Of a DNA stretch of 64,000 nt, positions 31,891 through 43,400 are shown piece after piece (position 1 is the first letter of the stretch; each line of letters opens with the position of its first letter). The stretch covers positions 248,001 to 312,000 of the forward strand of contig BDSL01000020.1 of NCBI GenBank assembly GCA_003116995.1. Direction: 5' to 3'. A program made the position numbers and the translations under genes. Origin of the DNA: Yamagishiella unicocca. Taxonomy: Eukaryota; Chlorophyta; Chlorophyceae; Chlamydomonadales; Volvocaceae. The notes under the pieces were generated by a model. The model was not told the origin of the DNA. It saw only the letters and a list, made by a program, of their open reading frames with translations, and made no database searches.

Positions 31891-34800
31891 TAGTGGGGAG
31901 GCAGTCGACGCGGGTGCGGGTAGGGGCAGCACACGGGCGGGCAGAGCAGGAGAGCGTTGTGAGGCCAAGGCATTGCGACAATGAGCGAGAGCAAGCAGAG
32001 CGCGCGACGTGCCTTACGAGGTTCTCCACGAGGCAGGGCGACGAGGTGCCCCATCTCAAGGAACTCCAATCCCGAGACGCATAAAAACAGCTCAATCGCT
32101 TTTGCCAGGCCTGCAATACGCCTCGAACCGTCGCCCTAACAGTAGCCGCGTTTTTGCCTTCCTGGTTCGGGCACAAGCTCCGTCGTGTCTAGCGCGCAAC
32201 TTGCGGGCCCTTCCTCGAAGCCCCAGGCTGCCCGGACTCCGGTGTTGCCCCCTTGCCCGCCCACCTGCTTGATGCCCACCATCACCGCCAGCATGGCGGT
32301 CCAATCCACTCCCGGCGCCACGTCAATCAGGAGCTCGCTGCCCTGCCCGAAGGCCGCGTTGAGGACCATCGTGGACAGGCTCTTGTGGATGAAGGCCACC
32401 AATTCACCATCCATGTTAACCACCTGGGTCCGGAAGGTGAGTGCGGGGTTGAGCAGGGCAGGGGAGGGGACGCGGGGTCGAGGAGGGGAGGGGAGCACCG
32501 GGTCGAGGAGGAGGGGAGTGCGGGTTCAAGGAGAGGCGTAAGTGCTGGGTCGAGGAGAGGAGGGGAGTGCCGGGTTTGTCTTCATCGGCCGCTGCCATAG
32601 CATGCGCTGGTTTGCGTCCGCCGCCCAACAGACGACGTGCCGTACCAATGTACGACACCCACCTGCATGGTGCGCCCCGCCAAGTCCAACAGAATCCTGC
32701 ACGGCGCGTACGGGGCCGCCAGGGGTTGCACGTGTTTAAATACGGCGGGGTAGTCCAGCGTACGAGGTGCTGTGCAGCGCACTGGGCGTAGAGGGCGTGG
32801 CGGCGCCGTAACCCGGGTCGTAACTCCCCAGCTGGCGGCAGGCGCCGGTGTGGCTGCTGCCGGCGGCGGGTGAGAGGCCGGTGGTCCAGCAGCCACAGTA
32901 TAGTCGGTTTGCTAAGAGGCCAGAGACCCGCTCACAGCTTTGCGCTCTCAAGCCCTCGAACAGCGTGTCCCCTGGTTGCGCATTCCGTAGGTGTATCGTA
33001 AGCTCGATAACAGGTACTACTACTAATCCGCACCCTGGACCACCCTGGAGTTGTGGCTGATGTTCTTAAGCAAACGAATGACCGCATGCGGGGCGGGAGA
33101 CAAGGGCCCAATCGCCGAGACGTCCGGGCTGTGCAACGGAAGGCCGGAGAAATGCGTCGCATGCTCCCGTCTATTGGAGACAAGAGGAGGACACGCCGTT
33201 GAGCGAATGTCCGTGACACAACGCAATGTCGTCGGACGGGGCCTGCCACGGGCATTCCCGGTTGCGTGGATCATGCTTTCATCGACACGGAGCCTATACG
33301 GAACATGGTACCCGCTCACCTACCCCCCCGCGTATCCACCTACCCTGTCTGCGGACAGGGTAGGCGGATTTTTGTTTTTGGGCAGGCGGCCCACCTGCCC
33401 GCCCGCTCACTTACCCGTCCGCCCGCCCGCCTACCCTGCCCGCCCGCCTACCCTGCCCGCCCGCCTGCCCGCCCGCCCAGAACACGTCTATCGCACCTGT
33501 AGACCAGCTCCTTGTCGTTGCCCCGCCGTACAGCCAGGTTGTGCCGTACGCTAAGGCTCTTGAGCCGGGACTCCTTGCCCACGTTGCAGTACGTCTGCTG
33601 CCCGGCAGAGTCCTGCGGCGACAACAACCAGCAGCAGCATATGCCGGTGTGCAGCGGGGGGGGGGGCATCACGTAAGTTGCCGTGACAGAGGCGAACCGC
33701 GCACGCACTGGTGCAGAGAAGCGGCCAGTGCAGCGCCGACGAGCGGAGGGGGATGATGCGGCGGCCGTCGGCGGGTGTGGCGAACCCACAAACTCACAAA
33801 TCCAGAGCCGAAATTACCTCTCCGAACCTACCTCCTACTGCCTACGCATAACCCAGCCTCCGGCCGCTGTCCTGCCCGTGTCTCTCCTGCTCTACCCACC
33901 TCCTCCCCACCCACCTGGTCGTACCGCACGTGCGCGTACTAAATGTTTCCGATCGGTTTTACTTTTCAGCGCCGACCTGCGGGTGTCCTCTCACGCCTCG
34001 CACCTGGATGTACTGGCGGCCGTGCATCGACATGGTCTTGGGCCTGACCTTAAGCCCGGGCATGCCGTGGTAGCCGCTGATGTGGCACACGCTCTCCCAC
34101 TCGCCCATCTGCGCGCGAACACATGCAGGCAGGCAGGGGCGGATGAACAGTCGTTCGTGGGGCAGGGGATGCGTTGTGGCGGGTTGTATTGAAGGGCACC
34201 GATTAAGTGGTCGGGGTGACAGGCAGGACGCGTTTCATGCGATCAGCCCGTTCGGTCTCATTATGCGGAAGCGGTGGAGGCGTGTGGGCGCGCGCCTGCG
34301 TGCCTTGTTGTCGTGCTTCGAGACCTCATGTCCGATACCCAGCGGATCCAGGCTGCTGTAGGGGTTCTTGCCAAAGTGGTGCGACACCGCCACAAGCCGG
34401 CCGGTGGCGGCCTCCCACATACGGTAGTCATCGTGAGACAGGTGGGCCTTCTTGAGTATGAACCTGGCAAGGGTTCGGGTTTAGCGGCGCAAGGGTTGGA
34501 CTTTCGCGGTTGTGCGTTGACAGGCGGGCTGAGGTGGGCGGTGGGCCGTGGAGAGGATGCTGGCTGAGGTATGAAGACGCACCACCGTTACGTGCAGAAT
34601 AAATTTTGTCGAAGGAATAACCAAATATGTTGCGACAGCGAGTACCGGAACTATGCCTGTCAGGAACACTGGCCTAGCTTACCCGAAGCATTTCCAACAG
34701 TGAATGCTCACCTCTTCGGCTCGTTTCCAGATACGTAGGATTTCGCGATAATCAGACCTGTGCCCGGCTTTTGAGGGATGAGCTTTGGGTATGGCGGGCC

Positions 34801-34965
34801 GGCTGCAACCTGTTGGGCGTTCCGCAAAGAAATACGTTTGAAACTGGTACACAGCTCATGTATAATAGCATAATACTATTATAAGCATACCTCAATAACA
34901 AAATTGGGGTCTGTCAAATGCCCCAGCTCGCTGGCTCCTAGCTTACTTGGCGCTGCGATGGACAT
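31582..34965 (-). CDS. LURP-one-related / tubby C2-like protein
   Basis: Eight exons in phase on the minus strand give 304 residues: 34965-34891, 34809-34712, 34463-34325, 34108-34004, 33612-33497, 32696-32663, 32423-32265, 31770-31582. The start MSIAAPSKLGASELGH lacks a signal peptide. Family-like features are the KKAHLSHDDYRMWEAATG strand pattern, and near the end a VVNMDGELVAFIHKSL strand followed by LLIDVAPGVDWTAMLAVMV, which matches the closing strands and central helix of LOR/tubby-like folds. Family members are cytosolic or membrane-linked; plant LURP1 is defence-associated and animal scramblases share the fold, but no activity can be assigned here. After the domain comes an extra ~62-residue helical tail (KDAVRNYVVQPLQQAA... 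to QLFNTFYH). Exon 6 is only 34 bases. Homology is inferred from pattern alone. Confidence 0.75.
31772..31890 (-). repeat. CTG/CAG triplet repeat forming the 3' end of an intron
   Basis: An interrupted CTG/TTG tract on the sense (minus) strand runs directly into the acceptor of the last exon of the LURP-one-like gene (CTGCTGCTGCAAG|GTC). It replaces an ordinary polypyrimidine tract. Confidence 0.9.
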
Positions 34966-35452
34966 AGTTGCTGGCTTGCGCAGGAGCGTTCCTGGCAAGG
35001 AATATAACAATCGTTGCTCTATACATTCCAAAATACCAGGTTCCCATCGCAAGGATTATCCGTACGGAAGCGACACCCTAACGGTTGATTTCGCAACCCG
35101 CACAACAGCGTTCCCATGATATCAGTGAGGTATGAGTTGTCAGGATTTGATCGCCGCGTAGCCACTTGCCTCATCCGCTGTCAGGGAGTTTGGAATTCCT
35201 GTATTCCCAACCTTCCCAACCCTTAAGCTTCTTAGGCCATATTGTGGAATGGATTGACGCACGCACGTAAGGTCTAACCCCCGTCTGTTTTACCTAGAAG
35301 AGTCCAAGTGAGGGGTATGCCTCTGCGTTTCATTATATGAAATATACCGGAGCCCGCAAGTAAGTCATGGACGTAACGCAGGTATTGTGCAAGACGTTCC
35401 GGACACCAGGATTGAACAGTAAACACCTTCGCTTATACAATCAACAAAACGT
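34966..35452. other. upstream region of the LURP-one-like gene
   Basis: 487 bases between the LURP-one-like start codon and the tRNA-His gene. GC content is clearly lower than in exons. It should hold the promoter and 5' UTR. No open frame is supportable. Confidence 0.45.
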
Positions 35453-35523
35453 GTCCCTACCCAGAATCGAGCTGGGGTCTTCACGGCCACAACGTGATGT
35501 ACTAACCACTATACGATAGAGAC
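35453..35523 (-). tRNA. tRNA-His (GUG)
   Basis: On the minus strand a full 71-base cloverleaf folds. The acceptor stem is GTCTCTA with TAGGGAC (one T-G wobble). The D arm is GTA/TAC around TAGTGGTTAG. The anticodon stem TCACG/CGTGA encloses the loop TTGTGGC with anticodon GTG. A 4-base variable region precedes the T stem CCCAG/CTGGG with loop CTCGATT. The first T-loop base is C where T is usual, making the B box slightly weak. No intron is present and CCA is not encoded. Eukaryotic tRNA-His needs G-1 added after transcription, which fits the 7-base acceptor stem. Confidence 0.9.
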
Positions 35524-36500
35524 AACGGTATTCGTGATACAACGGATGCCAAAGGCACTCGCGGCGTGATTTCAGCAAACTTAGCCGTACATGTGCCTAA
35601 CATGGTGCTGCATGGTGTGGCCCATCAGGCGGCGGGGGGGCGGAGGCGCAGGACGCTCGCGAGGGGTATGCTTGCGCAGGGTATGCTTGCGCAGGGTATG
35701 CTTGCAGGATATGCTTGCAGGCATATGCTTGCAGGGGTATGCTTGCAGGCATATGCTTGCAGGAGGTGGTGCCCATGGGTCGAAGGCCCGCGGGTGAGAG
35801 GTCCGTAGGTCGGAGGCCGACGGGTCGGAGGCCGACGGGTCGGTGCCAGAATGGTGGGTGGCACCTATGCGCGTATGCGGGTGCTGCTAAATGCCAGTTG
35901 GTCAAGTGCTGGAGTGGTGGGTGTCAGGCTTAGGATGCGCCTATGCGGTGCGATGTCACCTATGCGGTGCAGTGCCAGCTATGTGCCTATGCGGTGCAGT
36001 GCCAGCTATGTGGCTGTGCGTGCCGATTGAGTGCATTGTGGTGGGTAGTGCCATGTCCATGCCTATGCGGTGCCACGTAAGCTATGCGCTGATGCGTGTT
36101 GATTGAGTAGCACATTAGCTACATTTTTACTAAGCACTATATGGTGCTTTCCGGGCTTACAACCGCCCGCACAGTCACCTTCATACCCCTTAGGAAGGGG
36201 TAAGCACGTTTGCCTTGCAGGCCCGTTCAGGCATTAACGCCCGACAGGGCTACGTGTTATGCGAGTCTGATGCACACTTCACGAAGTTGGTGTTTTGTTA
36301 GCGTTTCCGCCGCGCGTATACTGCCAACACAGCGGCTGGGGTAAGGCACCGAAGCGTTTTTGGCATTTTATGTATACCCCGCCCGCCGTGGGCTCCAAAG
36401 GAAGCGACTGCCCCTCAGATACGTGACAGAGAAGGCAGAGTGTAAAGTGTGTAAGCAGTATGTAGCTGTAAACATTTGCGTATAAAGAGCGCCAGGCAAC
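35524..36500. other. repeat-rich intergenic stretch
   Basis: No gene seen. It holds short 15-base tandem units (GGTATGCTTGCGCAG and GCATATGCTTGCAGG variants, 35664-35765), a GGCCGACGGGTCGGA-type repeat (35805-35845) and CCTATGCGGTGC-type repeats (35938-36085). Confidence 0.5.
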
Positions 36501-36522
36501 ATTTGAACAAAATCCTTACATA

Positions 36523-37014
36523 GACGGCTGGCTCCGGCCGGTGTCGCCACCCACGGACGGCCGTAAAGCGCAACAGCACATCCTGCATGATCCGCTCGGC
36601 TCGCTGGTTCCCGGCGTCGGCTAGGACGGCCGCCGCCTGCAAACGATTAACGATAGCAGCAGTTTGCCGACCAAGAAGGCTTCATTCCACATCTGCGTCC
36701 AGGCCGCAACCCAGCAGCCGACAGGCCTCGTCACCCGCCTCGGCATCCTGCATCTTATCGGCTTGTCCGGCGCGGGGTGTTTTGAGTGTTGAGCCTTCTC
36801 ACACCGCACCACGCACGTCACGCCGTTTGTTTGTTCCTCCCGTTTTGCCACGACGCGGTGTCACACCGAGGACTGTCACATCGACTGTCACATAATGGAC
36901 ATTGCCTATCACGCGCAGGTCAGAAGGGCCAGCCAGCAGCAGGACCACCTCGCACGCCGGGTTCGAGAGGTGGACATGCACGCACGCGCCCTCCCTGGAT
37001 GGAAACGATGGATT
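36523..37014 (-). other. possible orphan exons on the minus strand
   Basis: Two or three minus-strand segments read like coding sequence. One (about 37014-36892) contains VHLSNPACEVVLLLAGPSD. One (36637-36523), bounded by GTTTGCAG| and |GTAAGG, contains LADAGNQRAERIMQDVLLRF. Between them a short frame contains MQDAEAGDEACRLLGCGLDA and then stops. They lie downstream of the ELG1 stop and may be a broken gene, unplaced exons or ELG1 3' UTR. I cannot join them into a consistent model or recognise a family. Confidence 0.2.
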
Positions 37015-37487
37015 GCTGAGCGCCAAAGTTTTATCCTGAAATGCACCCTCCCTGGCGCCAACTCCGGCACCTACCAAGCGCCCGCTGTGGACACCCTGCT
37101 CGCCCCGCTCGCCCAGTTACTCGCGCGACAGAAGCCCCGCCAGCGGCCTGCCCCTACCCCAGCCGCTGCCCAAGGCCCATCCTCGCCGCACCGCTGCAGT
37201 CGCTCGCGGCCTCCACCCGGCGAGGTCTGTAACACACCTGCTGCCTGACGGCGTTCCCAAAACACCACGTTACGCATCCCACCCAACACATACACACAAT
37301 ACCAAGTAGACGGCAGCTGCCGCGGAAGGGTGGTCGGCAATGGTTTCGGCGCATCGGTTGCCGCCGAGCACGCGGCGCGGGGACCGTGCGTCGTCGCCGT
37401 CGCCGCGTCCCACACATGCCGTGCCTCTCCCCTACCTCTCCCTCTCCCCTTCGCCCGCTTCCTCCCCCGCTGTCGCCTCCTGCCCCT

Positions 37488-40400
37488 TCAGGCACTGCTG
37501 CCGGCGGTCTGGTGGACCTCGGGCATGCGCGCATAGAGCCACTGCATGATGGTCGAGAAGGCGTCGTCCACGGGGCTGTTTGCGAACTGCACCCCCGGGT
37601 TGGGCCGCAGCACGCCGCCGTTCTGCTCCCGGTGTGAAGCCACGACGGTGGCGGTCTCTGTCAACGCCATCTTGACGCCCATGTAGCGATACCTGCGCCG
37701 TGTGGGTGGGGGTGAGCGGGGACAACCCGTAAGGGGCCTAGAGGATAGGGGAGATGGTGAGACAACTCGTTAGGGGCTTAGCGGGGAAAACCCTTAAGGG
37801 GGGTGGCGAGACAACCCGTAAGGGGGCGGGTGGCCACAGAAAAGCTTTACTGCAAGCGAAGATCAAGTCTGGTTGTGGTGCGGAGGTGGTGAGGGCCGCT
37901 CCCGACGCTAGGAGCCGCTCCCGGTGCTGGGGGCCGCTCCCGATGCTGGGGGCCGCTCCCGGTGCTGGGGGCCGCTCCCGATGCTGGGGGCCGCTCCCGA
38001 TGCTGGGGGCCGCTCCCGATGCTGGGCGCGCGCGGCTTCTTGACGCTGCCGGCCTGCTAACAGCCGTCGGACGCCGGCGGCGGGGGCTGTTCTGAGGGCG
38101 GTTGGGGCGCGGGGTTCGTTCAGCGGAGGTATAGTTTAGCGCAACGCGACCGAGCTGTTGAGCTTCTTTACTAGCCGCAGGCCGTGAGAATTCATCTCGC
38201 GACGTGAATTCATCAACAGCATAGGTCACGCGGGAAATATATTCAGCTATCCCCTTCTGGGCGTCCATTTTGACCTTGCCGTCTAGCAGACATTGCATGG
38301 CATCGAGTTTCGGGTTCTGTACCTTCGAGGCGAAGCGTTTCAGGAACAGCACCATCAGCTGCTCCGCGCTCATGGCATCGGCGCCAGGTGCGCTCTCAAC
38401 CAGGTTCAGCGACCAGGATTCGGCAAGCGCTGGCCAGGACAGCGAATGCGTTGGGTTTCTTGTTCATATGCATGAACACGGTCTGACCGTTTGCCCTGAA
38501 GATTCTCCTCCGTGGCTGCTCGTGCCCGAGTTTTGACCCTTTTGAGGACCTTGGCACTCGGGTGCGCAGACCCCGTTAAGAACATGGCCGAAGGACTAGC
38601 TTCGATGCAAGAACAGCTGGCGGCGTTGCGCCAGACCGCGACCGATACGGCTGCGGCCGCAGAAGCAAGTGCGACCGCGATCCGGCAGACGTTGGCGGAC
38701 GCCCTGTCGAACCCTGAAGCGAACCCCGCGTTCGTTGCTCTCCGCAAGAAGATGGACACCTTGAAGTCCAGCATGGAGAATCCGGAGTTCCGGGCCACGT
38801 CAGCGCCGGAGGAATTAAAGAAATACTACGTTGTGTTCATGCCCGTAATCGGACCATTTCACCAGGTAGCGGGTAATACGCCGTCACGAGCATGTTACGA
38901 ACTACGAAATGGGTGCCAGAAACCCCCGCCCGACAGCGTGTCGTAGAAACTGACAAAAGTCGTTTTGGCTCCCTTAGCAGCAGGGTGTAAATACCCTGGT
39001 GAGGAGTTGAGATAGAACTAAGCAAGCAACAGGGTATAAATACCCTGGGAAAGAGTTGAGACAGAACGAAGTTCTTTCGAAGCTCTTTGAATCTCATCTT
39101 GACGGGGCGAACCCGTCCTAAGGCTTATTCGCTGCTTACGCTGCCCGAATCACAACAGTTCGCCTCGCTACCAGAAGCTATGCCCGGAAGCACCAGGGCG
39201 GTGATGTGCCAGGATTGTCACAACCCAGGGTATTGCAACCCACGAGGTCCCCACCACGCATGGAGGGAGCCCCCGCACCCCCATCCACGCCCTGCCGTAC
39301 CTATGCCACACTTTGGACAGGTTGTCCTGCATGGCCTTGATTCGCTCCTGCGGCACCGCCTGAGGTTCGTTGGGAGCGTGCGGCGGGGAGCGGCACGAAG
39401 GAAAGGTTAGGACGGATGGACCGACGGACGGACGGCAAGTGGAGGGAGGACGAAAAAGGAGAAAGTTCGTTAGACCGTTTGGCTACACGATGCTAAGCCC
39501 AGCGCACCGCGGCACAGGGACAGACAGAGGCCGAGGCCAAAGCAATCCGAGGAGGCTTCCGCCCTACTCCAAGCCCGGCCCGTCCCGGCCCTCGCCCCGG
39601 CCCTCGCCCTCCCATTACTGAGGGCCGCAAGAGAGGCGGTCACGCGACGAGGCACTCACCCGCAAGATGTCAACGACCTGGGTCAAGTTCTTCTCCGGGA
39701 TCCGGATCGAGAGGTTGGTCATATCCAGGATGGATTCGAAGACCGCCTGGGCCCAGGGTGGATGCGCAAGAGGGCAATATGGGTCGGCGGGAGGACGCAT
39801 GGGCGGGGACATGGGGGAGGGTGAGATGGGGTGCTTAGCTGCTTACGGCTTAGGCGGGCCGCCTAGATGGAATCATGTCTGAAGGAAGTTCCGTTGTGGC
39901 CGGGTACCGATAGCGCTAGGCAGCGTCGGTCGCCTAGCAGTTGGGCGAGGAAGTAAGTCGGCCGCCGCCGCCGTTTCCAGTCCCCCATCCCCCACGCCCA
40001 TCACTTGCCTGCACCTCGTCCATGATGATGACCGGGATGCAGCCGTGAAGGACCGCGTCCTCCAGCCGAGGCGACCAGCCGTCACCTGCAGGCAGGCAGG
40101 CAGGCAGGCAGGCAGGCAAAGGCACCGGAGGCGGTGGTTGTGGTCGTACCAGGACCATGGCGGCAGCGAATCGTTCAAGCGTGCAGAGGCTGGCATCAGT
40201 TTGAGGCGACAAAGACGGGCCCACGCCGGTGCCCTTCCCCTCCCCACCCCGCCTCCTCCCACACCGGACCTTTTCCTAGTCAATTCTTCACTTGTCTCAC
40301 CTCCTCCCACACCGGACCTTTCTCTTCATCGATATATTTACTCGTCTCATTAGGTGCCGACCAACGGGTTATTCTCCCCCCTCCACCCACCCACTCTCCT

Positions 40401-43400
40401 GTCCCTGTCGCGTAAACGGTTTCCTTTCCCCCTCGGTTTGTCGGCCGTGGATTCGCGGATTCTCTTATCGGACCCCCCCCACCCACCAGGCACCACCAGG
40501 CAGAACACCGACTGAGCGAGCAGCCTGCTGTAGTCGCCCGGCACGTGGCGCTGGTCGCCCAGCAGCACCTGGTACTTGTCGGCCCAGCCCTGGGCGATGC
40601 TCATGTTGAAGAGCGTCTGGCGGATGCATCTGCGGCACGAGGGGGGGGGGCGGGGTGCCACACACGGGGCGGGGTGGAGGGCGGGGCACGCCGGCGCGTC
40701 ATGTGTCGTACATTGCTGGGAATGTGTGTGCAGCAGTGCGGCACCCTTGGGCTTTGCCGGGCATCCCTGACTTCCCGGATGACTACGGAGAGGGGCAACG
40801 GAAAAGTCCCACACTTCCACTTCCAATGGCGCCGCAAACATAGGGTGCGCGAATATAAATTTGCATGCAACAGCGCCGCAACGCGATTCGCAAGGCAACA
40901 CGACGCGACGACAAGCACACGAAGGGCCGGGACGGCGCATCCGGCGCCGCGAGCGCACTAGCTGTTCGTGTTTTTAGGATCACACAGCACTAGAAGTATG
41001 GGCTTGCCTTACTAAACATTGGAGAAGGGCAGCAACGGCCGTGTGCGCGCAATCGCTTGGTAGGAGACATGTTCGGTGTTGCAGCACCGGCGCGCCTTAC
41101 TACCGGTACACTACCGCACCTTTCCCTCCCTACCTGCTGTATTTACAGTCGGGGTCCTGCCCGGGTGCGATGCGCAGGTCCCCCCGGAAGAACAGCAGCG
41201 TCTTTCGCTCGCGGGGAGGCGCTCCCAGGTAGGGCGACTGGTGGAAGTGTTGGGCGCGCTTGAAGGCGGGGATGACCAGGTCCTGACGGGGGAAAGGGGG
41301 AGGGGGAGGGAGGGGTTGGCAAGAAGACCCGGTCACACGACGTATAAGGAAACGAAAGGGGGGGCATCCGCCCCTCCGCCCCGATGACATCCAATGCACA
41401 TGTGACCGCAACCCGGTGCCTGACCGACCGCAACCTGGCCCAGGATCACCGACCCCAACCCTACACACCCAACTCCGGCCACCACCACCACCACCACTGG
41501 CCGCCCAGTGATGGCACATGGCACCCACCCGGCGCACCTTCCTGGGGTCGAAGCAGGGGGCCGCCCGGGACGTCGATAAACACACCTTCCTCCCTCCGCC
41601 CTAGCCGCCCTAGCCGCCGTGCTAAAGCTGGAGGACTCCAACAAACCCCGGCCCAGCCCGGGGCATGCGGGCGCACCGCACCCACCTTCTTGGGGTCGAA
41701 GCAGGGGTGCGCCCGGGAGGTCTGGTCCAGCCACTCGCCGTCGTGCTCCTTGTGGACCACCGAGTGCCCGTAGTTGTCGGCGTGGTACTGCGTGTTGGGC
41801 TTGTGAGGGAACTCCGTGCGGCCCCAGTGGCTGAGGAAGACGCCCGGCCAGACGTCCTTCCACACGCAGCAGGCGCCCTCGTCGGTGGCGGTCAGCCAGA
41901 TGTGGTCGCGGCCGCCGCGGCGGGCGTACCAGGGGAAGGTGGAGTTGAGCCACTGCATGGTGAGCCGCTGCATCATGGCAGCGCCGTACGGCCTGGGGCC
42001 TGCGGTGTACGATGTACGACACGTGGGAACAAGTTAAGGGTGCTGTGGGGGAGGGAGGCTGGGTGGGCGGGATTGGAGTGGGGAGAAGCGCCCGTGCCGG
42101 GTGGGGGAGGAAGGAGGGAGCTGCTGCGCGTTGTTTGGCGCTTCGGCTGTTGCTTTCGCTCCGAAACCATACCACACACGTACGACACAGCGCGTCGGTC
42201 GCATGGGCAACGGTCCGCGTGCTACTGATACAGGTACGATGTCGAAACCCTGCAGAGGGGCGGGACTTCCCCGACCCCCGCGACGATGCAATGGATGGCT
42301 GGGCGCCGGGTAACTACAGCCGCGACCTAGCTGCCAGCTACAGCCACTGCCGCGCCCGCGGCCGCAGCCCAGCGCACCGTGCACGTCGGCGGGCCAGCGC
42401 GGGATGGGGTTCCAGCCATACACGTCGAACAGGCAGGCCCACATGATGGGCACGTAAAAGTAGTCGGCCTCCTCGGGGCTGTTGTCGTACAGTACGGCAG
42501 GGCAAGGCACGACACGGCGCGCGTCAACACGGCGGCGGCGTAGAGCCATTGACAGACGTTTGTGGACGGCGTACAAAAACTTTGTGGTGGTGGATCTTCT
42601 TCTCATAGAATGCACCTGAAGGCATACAATCACTGCGCACGCCTGGGCCCTTCCACTGGGCCCCATCCCCATCCCTATAGCTGCGGCGGCGCTCGCACGC
42701 CACTTCCAGATTTAACCTTGTTAGCCTGGCAAGCTCCAAACGCAGTCATCTCCACACGCGCTTAGGTCACCCCGCCGGCCCCGGCGGCGACAACTAGGAG
42801 TCTAGGACACCTTGTAGCCTAGGGCCCGGGCATGTCCCTGGCCTCCGGCCCCGCCCTGGCCTCCCCCAAGGCCCGCCTCCCGCCGCTCGCACCCACTCGA
42901 AGGTGCGGTGCTCCGTCGTCAGGAAGGTTTCGTGCAGCAGCGACTCCACGGCGTACGCGTTGTAGCCGATCCACTGGGACATGTTGCCGTGCTCGAACTG
43001 CCTGTGTGTGTATGCGGGGGGACGGGGGTAAAAGGAAGACCCTTGTACGAGAGAAAAACCGTTTAGGACAGACGTGCGGGGGGGGGGAGGGTAGGTAGGG
43101 CGCCCGTGAAGCGATACCGCGTCGCGTGTGGTGCGGGGCGGGAGTACATCGTGCGTGTGCGAATGGGGTGCGCCCATTGCTGAAACCATCCTCTCACTTG
43201 CCCTGAACCTTCCGCATACCTTACACTGCACCTAAACCCCTCCCGCTTTCCATGCCGCGACAACAGCGGCGCAGCAACACCCCGTTCGCCGCTTGGGCGG
43301 CCGCTGCGGCAAATAAGAAGGGCGGAATCTACCCTAGCAGGCCACCATAATGCATCGAGCATCACTCGGCACCTCCGGCAGGGTCATCTCCCCATTCCTG

